From Coix lacryma-jobi var. lacryma-jobi (Eukaryota > Streptophyta > Magnoliopsida > Poales > Poaceae): a DNA stretch of 64,000 nucleotides. Of the stretch, positions 10,915 to 21,331 are shown in pieces. Under the pieces are notes generated by a model. It saw only the letters and a program-made list of their open reading frames with translations, was not told where the DNA came from and ran no database searches. Location: NCBI GenBank assembly GCA_009763385.1, contig CM019823.1, positions 94,623,104-94,687,103 on the forward strand, given 5' to 3'. The position numbers were made by a program, and so were the translations under genes. Within the stretch, counting starts at the first letter, position 1. Each line of letters opens with the position of its first letter.

Positions 10915-12748
10915 TGAAAGGATCAAATCAGCCTAGAGGGGGGATGAATAGGTGATTCTCTAAAATCTGAAACTCAAAGACTAAAACTTCCAGTTAAATA
11001 GCAGCTGGTACTACCGGTTTGTTTGGGTCGGTACTACCGGGTATTAAACACCGATACTACCGACACAAACAAACAGCACTACCGGGAACCTAAAAGCAAC
11101 TACAAATCCAATGTAAATGAGATACAATTTCAGATCAAGAAATTACCCAGCTTCCCTAAGTGTTGTAGGCGAAGATTGTAACCATCCCAAGGCTTAGTTC
11201 CTTCCCAAAGTGTAGATCGGTCCTTCCCAACCTAAGAACGTGAGAGGGAAGAGGAAGAACACAAGTACAAGCGTAGTATGCAAAGTAGAGATAACAACAA
11301 GCATGTGGGACACAAGGATTTATCCCGAGGTTCGGCCAAACCACTAAGGAGTGCCTATGTCCTCGTTGTTGAGGTGACCACCAAGGTCGGAGTCTCTTTC
11401 ACCTCCTTGCCTCAGTCAAGCCACCACAAAGGTTAGCCGAGTTTCTCCACTAAGAATCACAGGGGGAAATACAAATGCTTCGGGGAGCCCTCACAAATGA
11501 ATCAACACGGGCTACCACGAAGAACACCTAACCGGCTAGGGTTCCAAGAACCCAAGAGTAATAAACACAAACCAAGCTGGCTAGATGTGGGAACCAAGTG
11601 CTCAAGTCGTAAATCAAAGCTTCCCACTCTCTAATCTCACTTCCCTAGCTCAAATCTTGCAAGGGAATGAATCTCGAAGCAAAGGGGGAGAGAGAGGGGA
11701 GGAGTCAATGCTTGGGAGGTGTTTTGTGAGCTGGTAGGTCGCAATGAATGAGTGGAGTGAGTGGGTAACCGTTAGAAGTTAAGTGGGTGGCTATTTATAG
11801 TCACCCTGTCCCGAGGCTTGTCGATAGTACCGACCTTGGAGGGTCGGTAGTACCGACCAGCTAACTCACACTGCGCAGATCTGGTTTGACCAAGTTAAAA
11901 CCACCGACTAACAGGTCGGTACCACCGGGGGTCGGTAGTACTGGCCTTATGGCGGTACTACTTCCAAGCCAAAGTGGCCACGAACAGAGAGGTCCATAAA
12001 AGTTACCCGGGGCGCTCGGTACCACCGACCAGGGGTCGGTACTACGGACCTCGGTAGTACCGGCTTTAATAGCGGTACTACCACCAAGTCATTTTGGGTC
12101 ACGAACAGAGAGAGTTGCAAACTGACCTAGGGAGGTCGGTACCACCGACCATAGGGTCGGTACTACCGTGCCCGGTAGTATCGACTTTATAGCGGTACTA
12201 CCGCTAGGCCATTTTTGAATCTACATAGAGAGGGGGAAAACTGGACTGGACACTCGGTACTACCAACCTGGAGGTCGGTACTACCGACCCCGGTAGTACC
12301 GACTTTATAGCGGTACTACCGCTAGGTCATATTTGACCCTGTCCAGAGAGCATTGCGCGCGGCACCCCTAGGCGGTACTACCGACCCTCATGGTCGGTAC
12401 TATCGACTGTGCAGAAAAACATCTATGTGTTCGTGAGTGTGCGGTGTCTCTCAAGCAAACTTTTGTTAGTCGACATGAGCACTTTTCTCCACATCTAGCT
12501 AGCCTAATTTGTATCCCTCTTGATAGTCCGGCTTACCTATAACTCAAGTTTAAAAATAAACTATTAATTCACCACTTGAGGTAGACATCTTTTGTCCAAC
12601 AAAATTTAACGTGCTTTGTTCACGGGATATCAGCATTGCAATTCTTTCTAAGGACTAACACCTGCATACATGCCTTTATAAATCTGTTATTCCCTAATTT
12701 GATTGTCATTAATTAGCCAAAACCCACATTGGGGGTGAATGCACTTAT
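10915..12748 (-). repeat. 5' LTR of the Sirevirus-type element
   Basis: The LTR is 1834 bp. On the element strand it should start TG but reads TA at 12747-12748, a point change relative to the other LTR, and it ends CA. A TATA box CTATAAATAG lies at 11791-11800 on the minus strand. Upstream of it (11815-12420) is a dense cluster of palindromic motifs related to GGTCGGTAGTACCGACC. Downstream is a 5' leader of about 880 bp before the primer site. More copies of the motif occur at 10985-11095. Confidence 0.9.
11815..12420 (-). repeat. Palindromic GGTCGGTASTACCGACC motif cluster in LTR U3
   Basis: More than a dozen variants of CGGTACTACCG and CGGTAGTACCG occur in 600 bp. The full form GGTCGGTAGTACCGACC is a 17-bp palindrome apart from its centre base. 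The motifs lie in tandem-like blocks of about 110 bp, each including GCGGTACTACCRCYARGYCA. Multiple palindromes upstream of the TATA box are known for Sirevirus LTRs and are taken as transcription control sites. Confidence 0.75.
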
Positions 12749-15700
12749 AATAGGACATGACTATTGGGAGCCCTGGGCTCCCAATAGTTATTGGAAGCCC
12801 TAGCCAACCTCTCTCTAACCAGCCCAACTGCTGACGTGTGCAGGAGACCAGTTCAGACTGCGTAAAAACATTTTGTCGCAATGATGCATAGAAACTAGTG
12901 GTTGAGTGAATGAAAACCAATCCATAGGTGCGTAAATATGTTTTTTTGCCCCGGCATTGCATAAATATAGGTATTGGGCCTTCACTTAAAATTTGAAATT
13001 TGAATTTCATCTAGCCTGATATATAAAAACTAATGGCTCAAAGTATAGAAGTGTAGATACCATATAGACTCATTCAATTTGGTACAGAAATCATACTTCA
13101 CATGAAAAAATATTTAACATCTCTTCACATGTTTTAGAACACAAAAAAAGATATTACAACATAGTTTCACCATGCATTCAAACCTATGCTATAAAGTCTA
13201 AAAACTATAGCACAGTTCCGCCAGGGATGCACTGTCGGGTGGTAGGGAGAGGGCGCCGTTGTGTCTAGTTGAGCTCGCAAACTGTCGCATCGTGCACCTA
13301 CCGTCTTCGTTCCGTCGCTAGATCTAGCACCACAAATCTGCGTCTGCTAAGCCACCATCATCATCATCCACCATCTACTTCGTAAATGGAATAAAAATTA
13401 GCTAGAGCCAAGTTGCATAAAAAAGTATTAATTGTAATAATAAATACATTGTTAGCCATTACACCATTAAATCTATGTAGAGTGTTACATATAAATCAAA
13501 TGTTTGTTGCATAAAATTCATCCAGCTAGAATCAAATGTAAAAAAATATATGCTTCTCACTAGGAGAGTGTATAATCAATATAGAAACAGTGCATAGAAA
13601 ACCAGAAATCAATTTCAACTCAAATTACATGTGAAGATGAAAGTTGGCATATGCATAGTACTAAAGCATCTACCCCTTAGTCGTGCATAAAACTCTATTC
13701 TTAATGGCATAGAAACCAAAAGAACTTTGTTGGAAATTTAAAATACACAACTAATCTAGGGATGTATATTTATCAGAGAAACATTGCACAAAACTCCTAA
13801 CCTCCCTCCCCTTTTGTGGGTTTATTATTTTAAAACCCATGATAGCTCCCACCCAAAATATGCTTCCATGAGTGCATAAATAACAGAAGAACACGAGTGC
13901 ATAAAAAACATAAGAACATTACAATAGGAGGAAAAGTCATGTAAACATATTTGCGGGCACAACAAATATATAGAATCATGTACAACAATGTGTAGATTTA
14001 TGTAGAAATGTGCAGATAACTATTCCAACATTATTTTAAAGTGTTTTAACAATTCATAGGAGTGTGCTAGAAATGATTTAGCCAAACAATACGCAAAATA
14101 ACTGTGAAAAGCTTTTAGGCTAGAAATGACTTAGCCCAAACAGATCTATTGTTATTAGCTATTCATCAAATACACGAGATATGAGAAGACAAGTTGTGCA
14201 GATTCAAAAATTATAGGTAGCTAGTACAAATAATGAAGATCGCAACAACTGTACCTGTACAAGCACTAGTGTGCTCCAACATCAATAGCCTCGACACGAG
14301 GATAATAAATAAAATACTAACAATGCATATAATTAATAGAGATGTGCATGAAACCCCAACCCGAATAATGCAGAGGCATCCATACAATCCTGTGTACCAA
14401 CAATACGTAGAAAGCTGCTCTGATAATGTATAAATTATGTACCAACAATGTATGCAAATTATATAGAAGTGCATAAATAACTGTTCTAACAATTAATATA
14501 TGTTAAAGTGTTCTAACAATGAATATAAATGTGCTCCAGGAATGCATAGAAATTATGTAGAAGTGTGCAGATAACTGCTTTAACAATATATTAAGATGTG
14601 TTCTAATAATATATAGAAATTTATTCGAGCAATATACACACATTAGTGTGATTAAATACGAAAGTTAACAACATCATATGATTTGATTTGCTGGTCAAAA
14701 AACACATCAGATCCAAAGCACATCAGATCAAAACTAAAAAAATAAAAGAAATATGCATAGAAAATTAACCAAGACGTCTTTCCTGACTTGGTACTTGATA
14801 GTCACAACCGCAGTATAGCCGACGGCTTACGCTCAGCTGACCGCAACTCAATAAAATTTGTTATAATAATATATACAATACTATAGTTTAGCCACGTATA
14901 GAAATTTATACACATAAACATGATAATATAAAATCAATCGGACATTGTTAAAAACAGTTTCACCATAGATTAAAACCTATTATAGCAAGAATAGAATCCT
15001 GAGTTTACATGAGCATATAAACTATTTAGAATGGTAACAACATAAAATCAACTAGACCATTTGCCAATAGCATAAAATCTTTAATTTCTATGCATATAAT
15101 AAAAAAATTAAGACTTCAATTTCATTACACATCATATCTAGAAAAACCATTAAATCATGTGTACCAACAATGTTTAGGAAGCTGCTGCAATATGCTCCCC
15201 TTAAATTACACCGTGGACATATAGAAATATAGTAAGTGCAAATATAACAAACAGACAGAAATTCATGCATAGACATTTTTTTTATTCTTATCAAATCTCA
15301 AAACACAGCAAGATGCAGGTGGTCCTCAACAATCAACGTATATCGACACTATGATGTTGTATCACCTGTAGTGGGCAATTATAAGAAAAATATTTTTTTA
15401 CAAGCTAGCAGCACCTCCAAATCAGTATGTCAAGGTGAGCATAAGAGCAGGCCTAGCATGCTCCCTATAAGAATGGATGCATAGAAACATACTATTTTGA
15501 TACTGATTACAATTTCTATACATCTAAAAAAATTAAGATTTCAATTTCCATGCATACAAAAATTAAGATTTCAATTTTATTTATATTATAATAAGAAGAA
15601 GCATATAAACTTTTCATGCTAACTTTAATATCCATAGAAACTAACTAACACAAATATAGAAAAAATCACATTGGAGCAGTGCATAGAAAATCAGAAATGG

Positions 15701-16427
15701 ATTGAATTCAGATTACATGTAACATCAAAAGACATAGAAAATTTAGAACATCATAGATAAATAGTTGTCGCAAAATAATTAAAAACCTACTTTGTCCATC
15801 ACAAAATACTATTTTGTTATTTGTATAGAACAAAGCTAGTTAATTGTATAGAACTTTTAATAGCATGAATAGATGGAAACCTCACACACGAACAATTTGC
15901 TTTCTTATCATTCATGAAACGAATATGGCGTGCTTGATATAGAGCATCATCTGGGGCATGTTCACATTGTGGTATTCATGAAAGAATATGGATCAACATT
16001 TGGACAAATGGACCTGGTGATTCTTGATTAGTTTGATTCAAAATAACCAGCTAGTTTTAGTTCAGTGAAATTTTAGTTCAGTAACTATATATTGAAAAAA
16101 TTTCTTTTCAATCCATATGCTCTCTCTTGACCTTCACAATGGCTGCAGCCGTAGAGTAATAACAGAGTATTTGTAGGAAATTTCTTTTTACGCCACATTT
16201 CAGTTAGTATGTATCCAATGATCTAATGACTTTAAAAAAGAATCAATTTTTATGTACAGAAATCTTTTTACTAATATTTTTAATTTCTATGCATATAAAA
16301 AAATGAAGACTTCAATTTCTACAACCCCAGACCCATGGCCATAAACCCACTAAATCTATCTTTTTACCCATTAACAAACACATTAATATACAAATTGACC
16401 CATATCATTATACTAATAGGTTAAGAG
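12749..16427. other. AT-rich DNA without a gene, degenerate internal repeats
   Basis: No ORF here has coding character. The stretch contains many diverged copies of phrases such as TGCATAGAAA and GTGCAGATAACT. Clear internal pairs are 13585-13640 with 15675-15730, and the trio near 13978-14036, 14440-14500 and 14536-14585. A 29-bp perfect hairpin with 14-bp arms lies at 12760-12788 (ACTATTGGGAGCCC, one base, inverted copy), next to the LTR end. The region may be an old, decayed repeat element. I cannot name it. Confidence 0.5.
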
Positions 16428-16687
16428 AACGTATGCTATGGAAATCAACCTCCTGTACAAACTATAAAAACTCTAATCAAGACCACAAAAATCTAATCCG
16501 ATGGTGGGTTATTTTAGTACTTAAACCTCTCCACTCATCGCATCCTAATCCAAACAGGCGTGGGCACAGTGAAAAAATTTAAGTGCTAAAATAACTCACC
16601 TCCACGTCTAACCATCAGATTAGATTTTTGTGATCTAGATTAGAGTTTCTATAGTTAAATGAGAGACTGATTTTCATAACATACGTT
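16428..16687. mobile_element. Foldback MITE, 260 bp
   Basis: The ends are AACGTATGCTATG and its diverged inverse CATAACATACGTT. Almost the whole element is one long inverted repeat with arms of about 100-120 bp. The arms share ACTCTAATC, CACAAAAATCTAATC and TTATTTTAG at matching positions. There is no coding capacity. No clear target duplication is seen, so the superfamily is not assigned. Confidence 0.75.
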
Positions 16688-16753
16688 TCCATAGGGTTGG
16701 GTAAAGGCGTAAAGCTCATCAAGTTTCGGTTGAGACATCCGTCGCTATCTCTA

Positions 16754-17461
16754 GAGCATCTCCAATAGTTCCCTATATTAACTTGTCATCCTTATTTTTT
16801 TGGCAAAACAAGAAAAATCATCCTCCAACTGTTTGACATTTCACTTGACATCTATTCCGCACTGGCATTTATCTCAACCACGCGCGCATATTTGCGCGTT
16901 GGCTTCCACTTGCCATCGCGAGTTTCGGCGCCGGCACGGTTTCTCCCGGGCGTTCAATGAAGTTTCAGCGATGATCGGCAAAAGCTGTTGGTACCTGTTC
17001 GTCAGTGGACGGCAAAAGTTGCACCTGATGATCGCTGCTGTGAAGACAAAAGCTGATGATCCGTGCCTGAAACCTGATGATCGCTGGTCGGCAAAAAGAA
17101 ATCATGGCACCATAGGAGAAAAGCTGCTGGTGCTGTTCTTGTGATGCTCATCATTGCACATGATTGGTGGCCTTCGTGTTGAAGATCGATCACCTTGGTC
17201 CGGCGGGGGATGGAAGAATGACGGCGACGGCAGGGATCGCGATACACAAGCGCGACGAAGAGACCAGACGAAACGTCGAAGTCAGGTAGGAGTCGAAAAC
17301 AGTTGGTCTGTTACTCAACTGGACCTAGTTTTCTAATTTTGTCAAGCCCAAATGACAAACTATTAGAAACACAACAATATTTCACTTGCCGTATGTTTTA
17401 CCAAGTTGCTAAATGATAAGATTTGGCAAGTGAAAAATAGGGAACTATTGTGGAGATGTTC
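16754..17461. mobile_element. Non-autonomous TIR element in the RCCR promoter region
   Basis: The ends form a terminal inverted repeat: GAGCATCTCCAATAGTTCCC at the left, and GAACATCTCCACAATAGTTC when the right end is reversed. It is flanked by CTA and TTA, which would suit a 3-bp Tourist/PIF-Harbinger type duplication with one change. The 708-bp body has a GC-rich interior with repeated GATGATCG and CGGCAAAAG phrases and no transposase. Its right edge is 127 bp upstream of the RCCR start codon. Confidence 0.7.
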
Positions 17462-17588
17462 TTACTTCTAACCAAACAGCACACAAGTGGTCTCATCGTG
17501 TATTTCCCAAACCAAAACCTCACGTCACTGTAACGTCCGCATCTCACTCTCCTCATCCAACGCCGGGACAGGCATCAGCTTCCCCTCC
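17462..17588 (+). promoter_or_regulatory. RCCR 5' UTR and remaining proximal promoter
   Basis: Only 127 bp of non-transposon DNA precede the ATG. I see no TATA box, no upstream ATG and no other gene. CACGTCACTGTAACGTC at about 17521-17537 holds two ACGT cores of the type bound by bZIP factors, which would suit senescence or ABA control. That link is inferred. Confidence 0.45.
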
Positions 17589-17969
17589 ATGCTCGGGCTG
17601 GAGCAACATCTCCGGCTGGTGCCGGCGACCACCCACGCCACAGCGCCCGCGTTGATCCGGGGTTCCTCTTCCCTCTCCTGTACTCTCCCGAACCTTAGTG
17701 CCCTCCGGCTACCCCGCTCGCGTCCTCCCCCGCTCAGAGGCAAAACGTCGAGTGCCGTGCGCGCCTCGGCGGGGCCGGACGCTACGGTGAAACGCAAGCC
17801 CGAGATGGCCCAGCAGGAGGTGGCGCGGGCGGTGGCGGATCAGGCGGTGGCGCGTTTGGGCGCGCGGCTGCTGCCTTCCGCCGTGCCTGCCGACGTCGCC
17901 GAGTTCCGCAACAGCGCCGGAAACGCCGTAGGCTCGCTCGACGTGCACCGGGGCTCGACTGGCTCGTCG
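17589..17969 (+). CDS. RCCR: Red chlorophyll catabolite reductase (RCCR), exon 1
   Basis: RCCR reduces red chlorophyll catabolite, the product of pheophorbide a oxygenase, to a primary fluorescent catabolite in the plastid, using ferredoxin. Exon 1 encodes residues 1-127. The first in-frame ATG is at 17589, and no ATG precedes it in the leader. Residues 1 to about 40 are rich in Ser, Ala and Arg with few acidic residues, as in a chloroplast transit peptide. The mature part begins around KRKPEMAQQEVARAVADQ and reaches LLPSAVPADVAEFRNSAGNA, matching the N-terminal region of plant RCCR. The exon ends in phase 0 at TCGTCG/GTACAG. The next residues of the family, IDF, are the first codons of exon 2, so nothing is missing between them. 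Confidence 0.9.
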
Positions 17970-18043
17970 GTACAGTTCTTCAGTACTCCTATTTCTTTTT
18001 TCTTGTAGTAGTAGTAGACTAGTAGTACCTTACCGTATTAGTA

Positions 18044-18057
18044 TGATACAGCTTCTT
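18044..18057. repeat. LINE target site duplication, left copy
   Basis: The 14 bp TGATACAGCTTCTT occur here and again at 44879-44892. They bracket the LINE, and the poly(T) that follows is the reverse of its poly(A) tail. A 14-bp duplication is typical of L1 insertion. Confidence 0.9.
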
Positions 18058-18087
18058 TTTTTATTTTGATAAGATTCTTCCATTCAT

Positions 18088-18727
18088 TCATTTAGCAACA
18101 TAGTACAGTGATTGGAGAAAAAATTCCCCAAGAGGTATCCTGAAGTGTTTGTAACTTTGTATCACCTCACAATTAGCAGCGTGGGATTGGTTTTGACAAG
18201 TAAAAACACAACTGGAAATAGTCTGTCTAGCCTGTTTTGCTAATCTATGCGGCTTCTTGTTTAATTGTCTTGGAATCTTGCAAAATTCAGTTGGCTGGGA
18301 ATCTGAGTTGATTACAATCTCAGCAATTGTGGGTCTAATCCTCCAATGTGATGGTTTCTTCAGTTGGCTTTCATCCTTTAAAGTCTTCACAAGCTGTTCG
18401 CAGTCTGAAAAAATTTTGCGGCTTTGTTGCTGGAGAGTTGTCATCACCTGGGTGGCCAATTCAGTAGCTAGAGCTTCTGCTTGAAGAGGGCTGCTGGCAT
18501 CTTGTGCCTGCGCCTTAATTAGTAGAGCTGATTGTGCTGAATTCTGCAATTTTGGTATGTAGATGCCCAATCCAGCAATAGTGGGGGCCTAACAGCTGTT
18601 GTTCAGGTGGAATTGAAGCATCTACATAGCAATTAACTTCATGCATGGGATTGTTCAGCCATGTTCGTCGGCTGTTCATCCAACTCAAGTTGAGTAGTGA
18701 CCGTTGGGTTTTGATCATTACCTGCAA
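18088..18727 (-). pseudogene. LINE RNase H domain
   Basis: The minus-strand readings 18727-18515 and 18570-18088, in two frames, form the C-terminal RNase H of plant L1 ORF2. They contain EVNCYVDASIP with the first catalytic Asp, AGIGIYIP-like sequence after a frameshift, and SSPLQAEALATELATQVM with the catalytic Glu. The rest to the stop at 18088 is poorly conserved. At least one frameshift near 18560 breaks it. Confidence 0.8.
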
Positions 18728-18987
18728 AATTTATAAGTTTTGTACCTTGTATTTCAGCTGCAGTTGCATGGTGCACTTGTCGTACAATCCATGTCTTTTG
18801 TTTGAATCTTTTCTCATTTCTTGCTCTCTAAATAAACCACAAAATGGTGAGTATTGTTTGAAACAGTTCACCTGAAATGTGAGCGTGAAGAATGAAAGAA
18901 ACAGAGCCTTGCACCCCTTGCTGATCTACAGGACGGAGATCGGTCCTCATAGGGGGAGATGCCGTGAACCAGACTGCTCTTGCAAAG

Positions 18988-19239
18988 TCACAGTGAAAAA
19001 AATAGGTGTGAATCTGTTTCCTCTTGGCCGCACCTTGTGCAGTTTCTACCTATATTGATGGAGTATGCAGATGCCCTTGCTCTTGTTGACAAGGCTTGCC
19101 TTAGCAGTCTCCAAGTGAAAGCTTTAACCCTTGGTGAAAGAATTTTGTGTTTCCAAGCCCTGCATAAAATTTGAGTGATCTGTGGAGGTAATCTCCTACT
19201 CCCATTTGCTGGAATAGTTGGTTGGTCCTGTAAAGACAA
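18988..19239 (-). pseudogene. LINE zinc-binding (zf-RVT) domain
   Basis: The 84-codon reading has the zf-RVT pattern found between RT and RNase H of plant LINEs: AWKHKILSPRVKAFTWRLLR, then LSTRARASAY, then CTRCGQEETDSHLFFSL. The Cys-x-x-Cys and the HLFF are present. It joins the RNase H piece across 18728-18987, which has no other gene. Confidence 0.85.
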
Positions 19240-19653
19240 ATATTTATATGCTTCTTTGGTTGTGCATTGTCCTCAAGGGGCTGGTTCCCAACAGAGAACA
19301 TCCTCATCCTGAGCTCTGACTATGGGAACCTGTAGAATAATTCTTGCTGCTTGGTCAGAAAGAATATTTTCAATGAGATTAGTATTCGAACTTTGAGTTC
19401 CTGGATGAAAGCAATAAATATTGTTGGGGAATAATAGATTGATTGATTAGAGAAGTCTATGCACATATATATAGGGTGGAGGAGATCTTGTGGCTTATAG
19501 AAACAGAACTAAACAAGATCTCATATCTCTCTAACCATAACAGGGAGAGGCCGGCTAAAACCAGAGCCCAATCCCTATCCAATCTAATCACCAAGGGTAG
19601 CCGACAAGACCAGGCCCAAACCCATATCCCATAAACAGGCAAAAATATACAAT

Positions 19654-21190
19654 CTAACACGCCCCCGCAGTCTCGTCGATGGATCGGATGTTGAGACTGG
19701 ACCGAAACTCCGTGAAAACTGAAGAAGGCAAACCCTTGGTGAAGATGTTGGCGAACTGAGATGTCGTAGGGACATGAAGAACGCGAACTACTCCAAGAGC
19801 CACTCTTTCTCGAACGAAGTGAAGATCAATCTCAATGTGTTTGGTACGCTGATGCTGAACAGGATTGGAAGACATGTAGACTGTACTGATATTAACACAG
19901 TGAACCAAAGTAGCCCGACCCAGAGGAGTATGAAGCTCGGTAAGCAACTGGCGCAACCATGAAGCTTCAACAACGACATTAGCAACGGCGCGGTACTCAG
20001 CTTCAGCACTAGATCGGGAGACAGTGTTCTGACGTTTAGAGGACCAAGAGATCAAATTGTAACCGAGAAAAACTGCATACCCGGAAGTGGAGCAGCGCGT
20101 GTCAGGACAGCCAGCCCAGTCAGCATCGGAGTAAACAACAAGCTCGGACTGAGAGGAGGAGCGCAGGTGGAGACCCAAGTCCAAAGTACCCCGAACATAG
20201 CGCAGAATGCGCTTTAAAGCAGCGAGATGTGGTTCCCGAGGATCATGCATGTAAAGACACACCTGTTGGACAGAGTATGCAATATCTGGTCGGGTAAAAG
20301 TGAGGTACTGAAGAGCTCCAGCGAGGCTGCGAAAATCAGTAGGATCCGAAACAGGAGCACCATCAGCAGCAGACAGCTTGGGGTTGAGATCGACCGGGGT
20401 AGAGCAAGGTTTGCATTCAGCCATTCCAGCCCGACCAAGAATGTCCAACATATACTGGCGTTGAGATAAAAACAAACCCAAAGAGGTGCGCTGAACCTGC
20501 ATACCCAAGAAGTGATGAAGCTCACCCAAATCCTTTATAGAGAACTTGCGCTGAAGAGCCGAGATAATACGGTGCAGCAAGGCTGAAGAAGAAGCAGTAA
20601 GCACGATATCATCTACATAGAGTAACAGATATGCAGTATCATGTCCGCGATGATACACAAATAGAGAGGAGTCTGACTTGGCTTCCACAAAACCCAGAAG
20701 TAGCAGAAAGCTGGCAAAGCGACTGTACCATACACGAGGTGCTTGCTTCAACCCGTAGAGAGACCGGTTCAGATAGCAGACATGATCAGGACAGGATGGA
20801 TCCTCGAATCCTGAGGGCTGAACAGAATAAACCGTCTCTGAAAGATGACCATGAAGAAAGGCGTTCTTCACATCCAACTGATGAACGGGCCAACTGCGAG
20901 ACACAACCAATGAGAGAACAGTGCGAACGGTGGCAGGTTTGACAACGGGGCTGAAAGTCTCATCATAGTCGATGCCAGGGCGCTGAGTAAACCCACGAAG
21001 AACCCATCGTGCTTTATAGCATTCAAGAGAACCATCGGCGTGGAATTTGTGCTTGAAGACCCACTTGCCAGTAACCACATTGGAGTCAGGTGGACGAGGA
21101 ACGAGATCCTAGGTGTGGTTGGCGAGAAGTGCTGAATACTCTTCCTGCATGGCTGCCCGCCAGTTCGGATCAACAAGTGCTGCTCGATAA
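19654..21190 (-). pseudogene. Element A RT and RNase H
   Basis: A 474-codon open stretch (21078-19654) runs from GKWVFKHKFHADGSLECYK through YDETFSPVVKPATVRTVLSL, DVKNAFLHG, LYGLKQAPRVWYSRF and the intact catalytic YLLLYVDDIVLTAS. It continues with RPDIAYSVQQVCLYMHDP and the RNase H parts VYSDADWAGC and SRSSAEAEYRAVA, then KHIEIDLHFVRERVALG. The start of RT (ALVDPNWRAAMQEEYSALL) is upstream, cut by a TAG at 21109-21111 where Trp is expected. Element B sits at 21191. The stop codon lies just inside the 3' LTR. Confidence 0.93.
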
Positions 21191-21331
21191 TGTTAGGAAT
21201 GCAGCATTATCCATTAGCGAAAGAGGGCAAAGCCCTATGTACAGGTTACATGTACAATATGCAAAGGGACCCTTGTCCCAAAGGGAAAATACAATATAAT
21301 ATATACACATCTCTAACACCCCCCCTCAAAC

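Larger units (their letters stand above)
1..12748 (-). mobile_element. Sirevirus-type Ty1/Copia retrotransposon, left end cut by window
   Basis: The element is read on the minus strand. Its 5' LTR is at 10915-12748 and the last 216 bp of its other LTR are at 1-216. A methionine-tRNA primer site (10901-10912) abuts the 5' LTR and polypurine tracts sit next to the 3' LTR. The order gag, protease, integrase, RT, RNase H is Copia. A long gag with a zinc knuckle followed by a coiled coil, a third ORF after pol, repeated polypurine tracts and palindromes in the LTR are known Sirevirus traits. The 216 comparable LTR bases differ at about ten positions, so the copy is not recent. Every ORF is broken. 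The target duplication cannot be checked because the left end is outside the window. Confidence 0.9.

Noticed and set aside
16800..17336. Short readings of 60-114 codons near the RCCR promoter
   Set aside because: They lie wholly within the 708-bp TIR element, have no family features and do not continue outside it.
17487..18008. Single-exon 173-codon gene starting at 17487
   Set aside because: 17487 is GTG, not ATG, and the last codons after 17969 are intron. The correct exon is 17589-17969.
18088..18727. Host gene on the minus strand in the RCCR intron
   Set aside because: The protein is the LINE RNase H and lies next to the LINE poly(A) end inside the target duplication.
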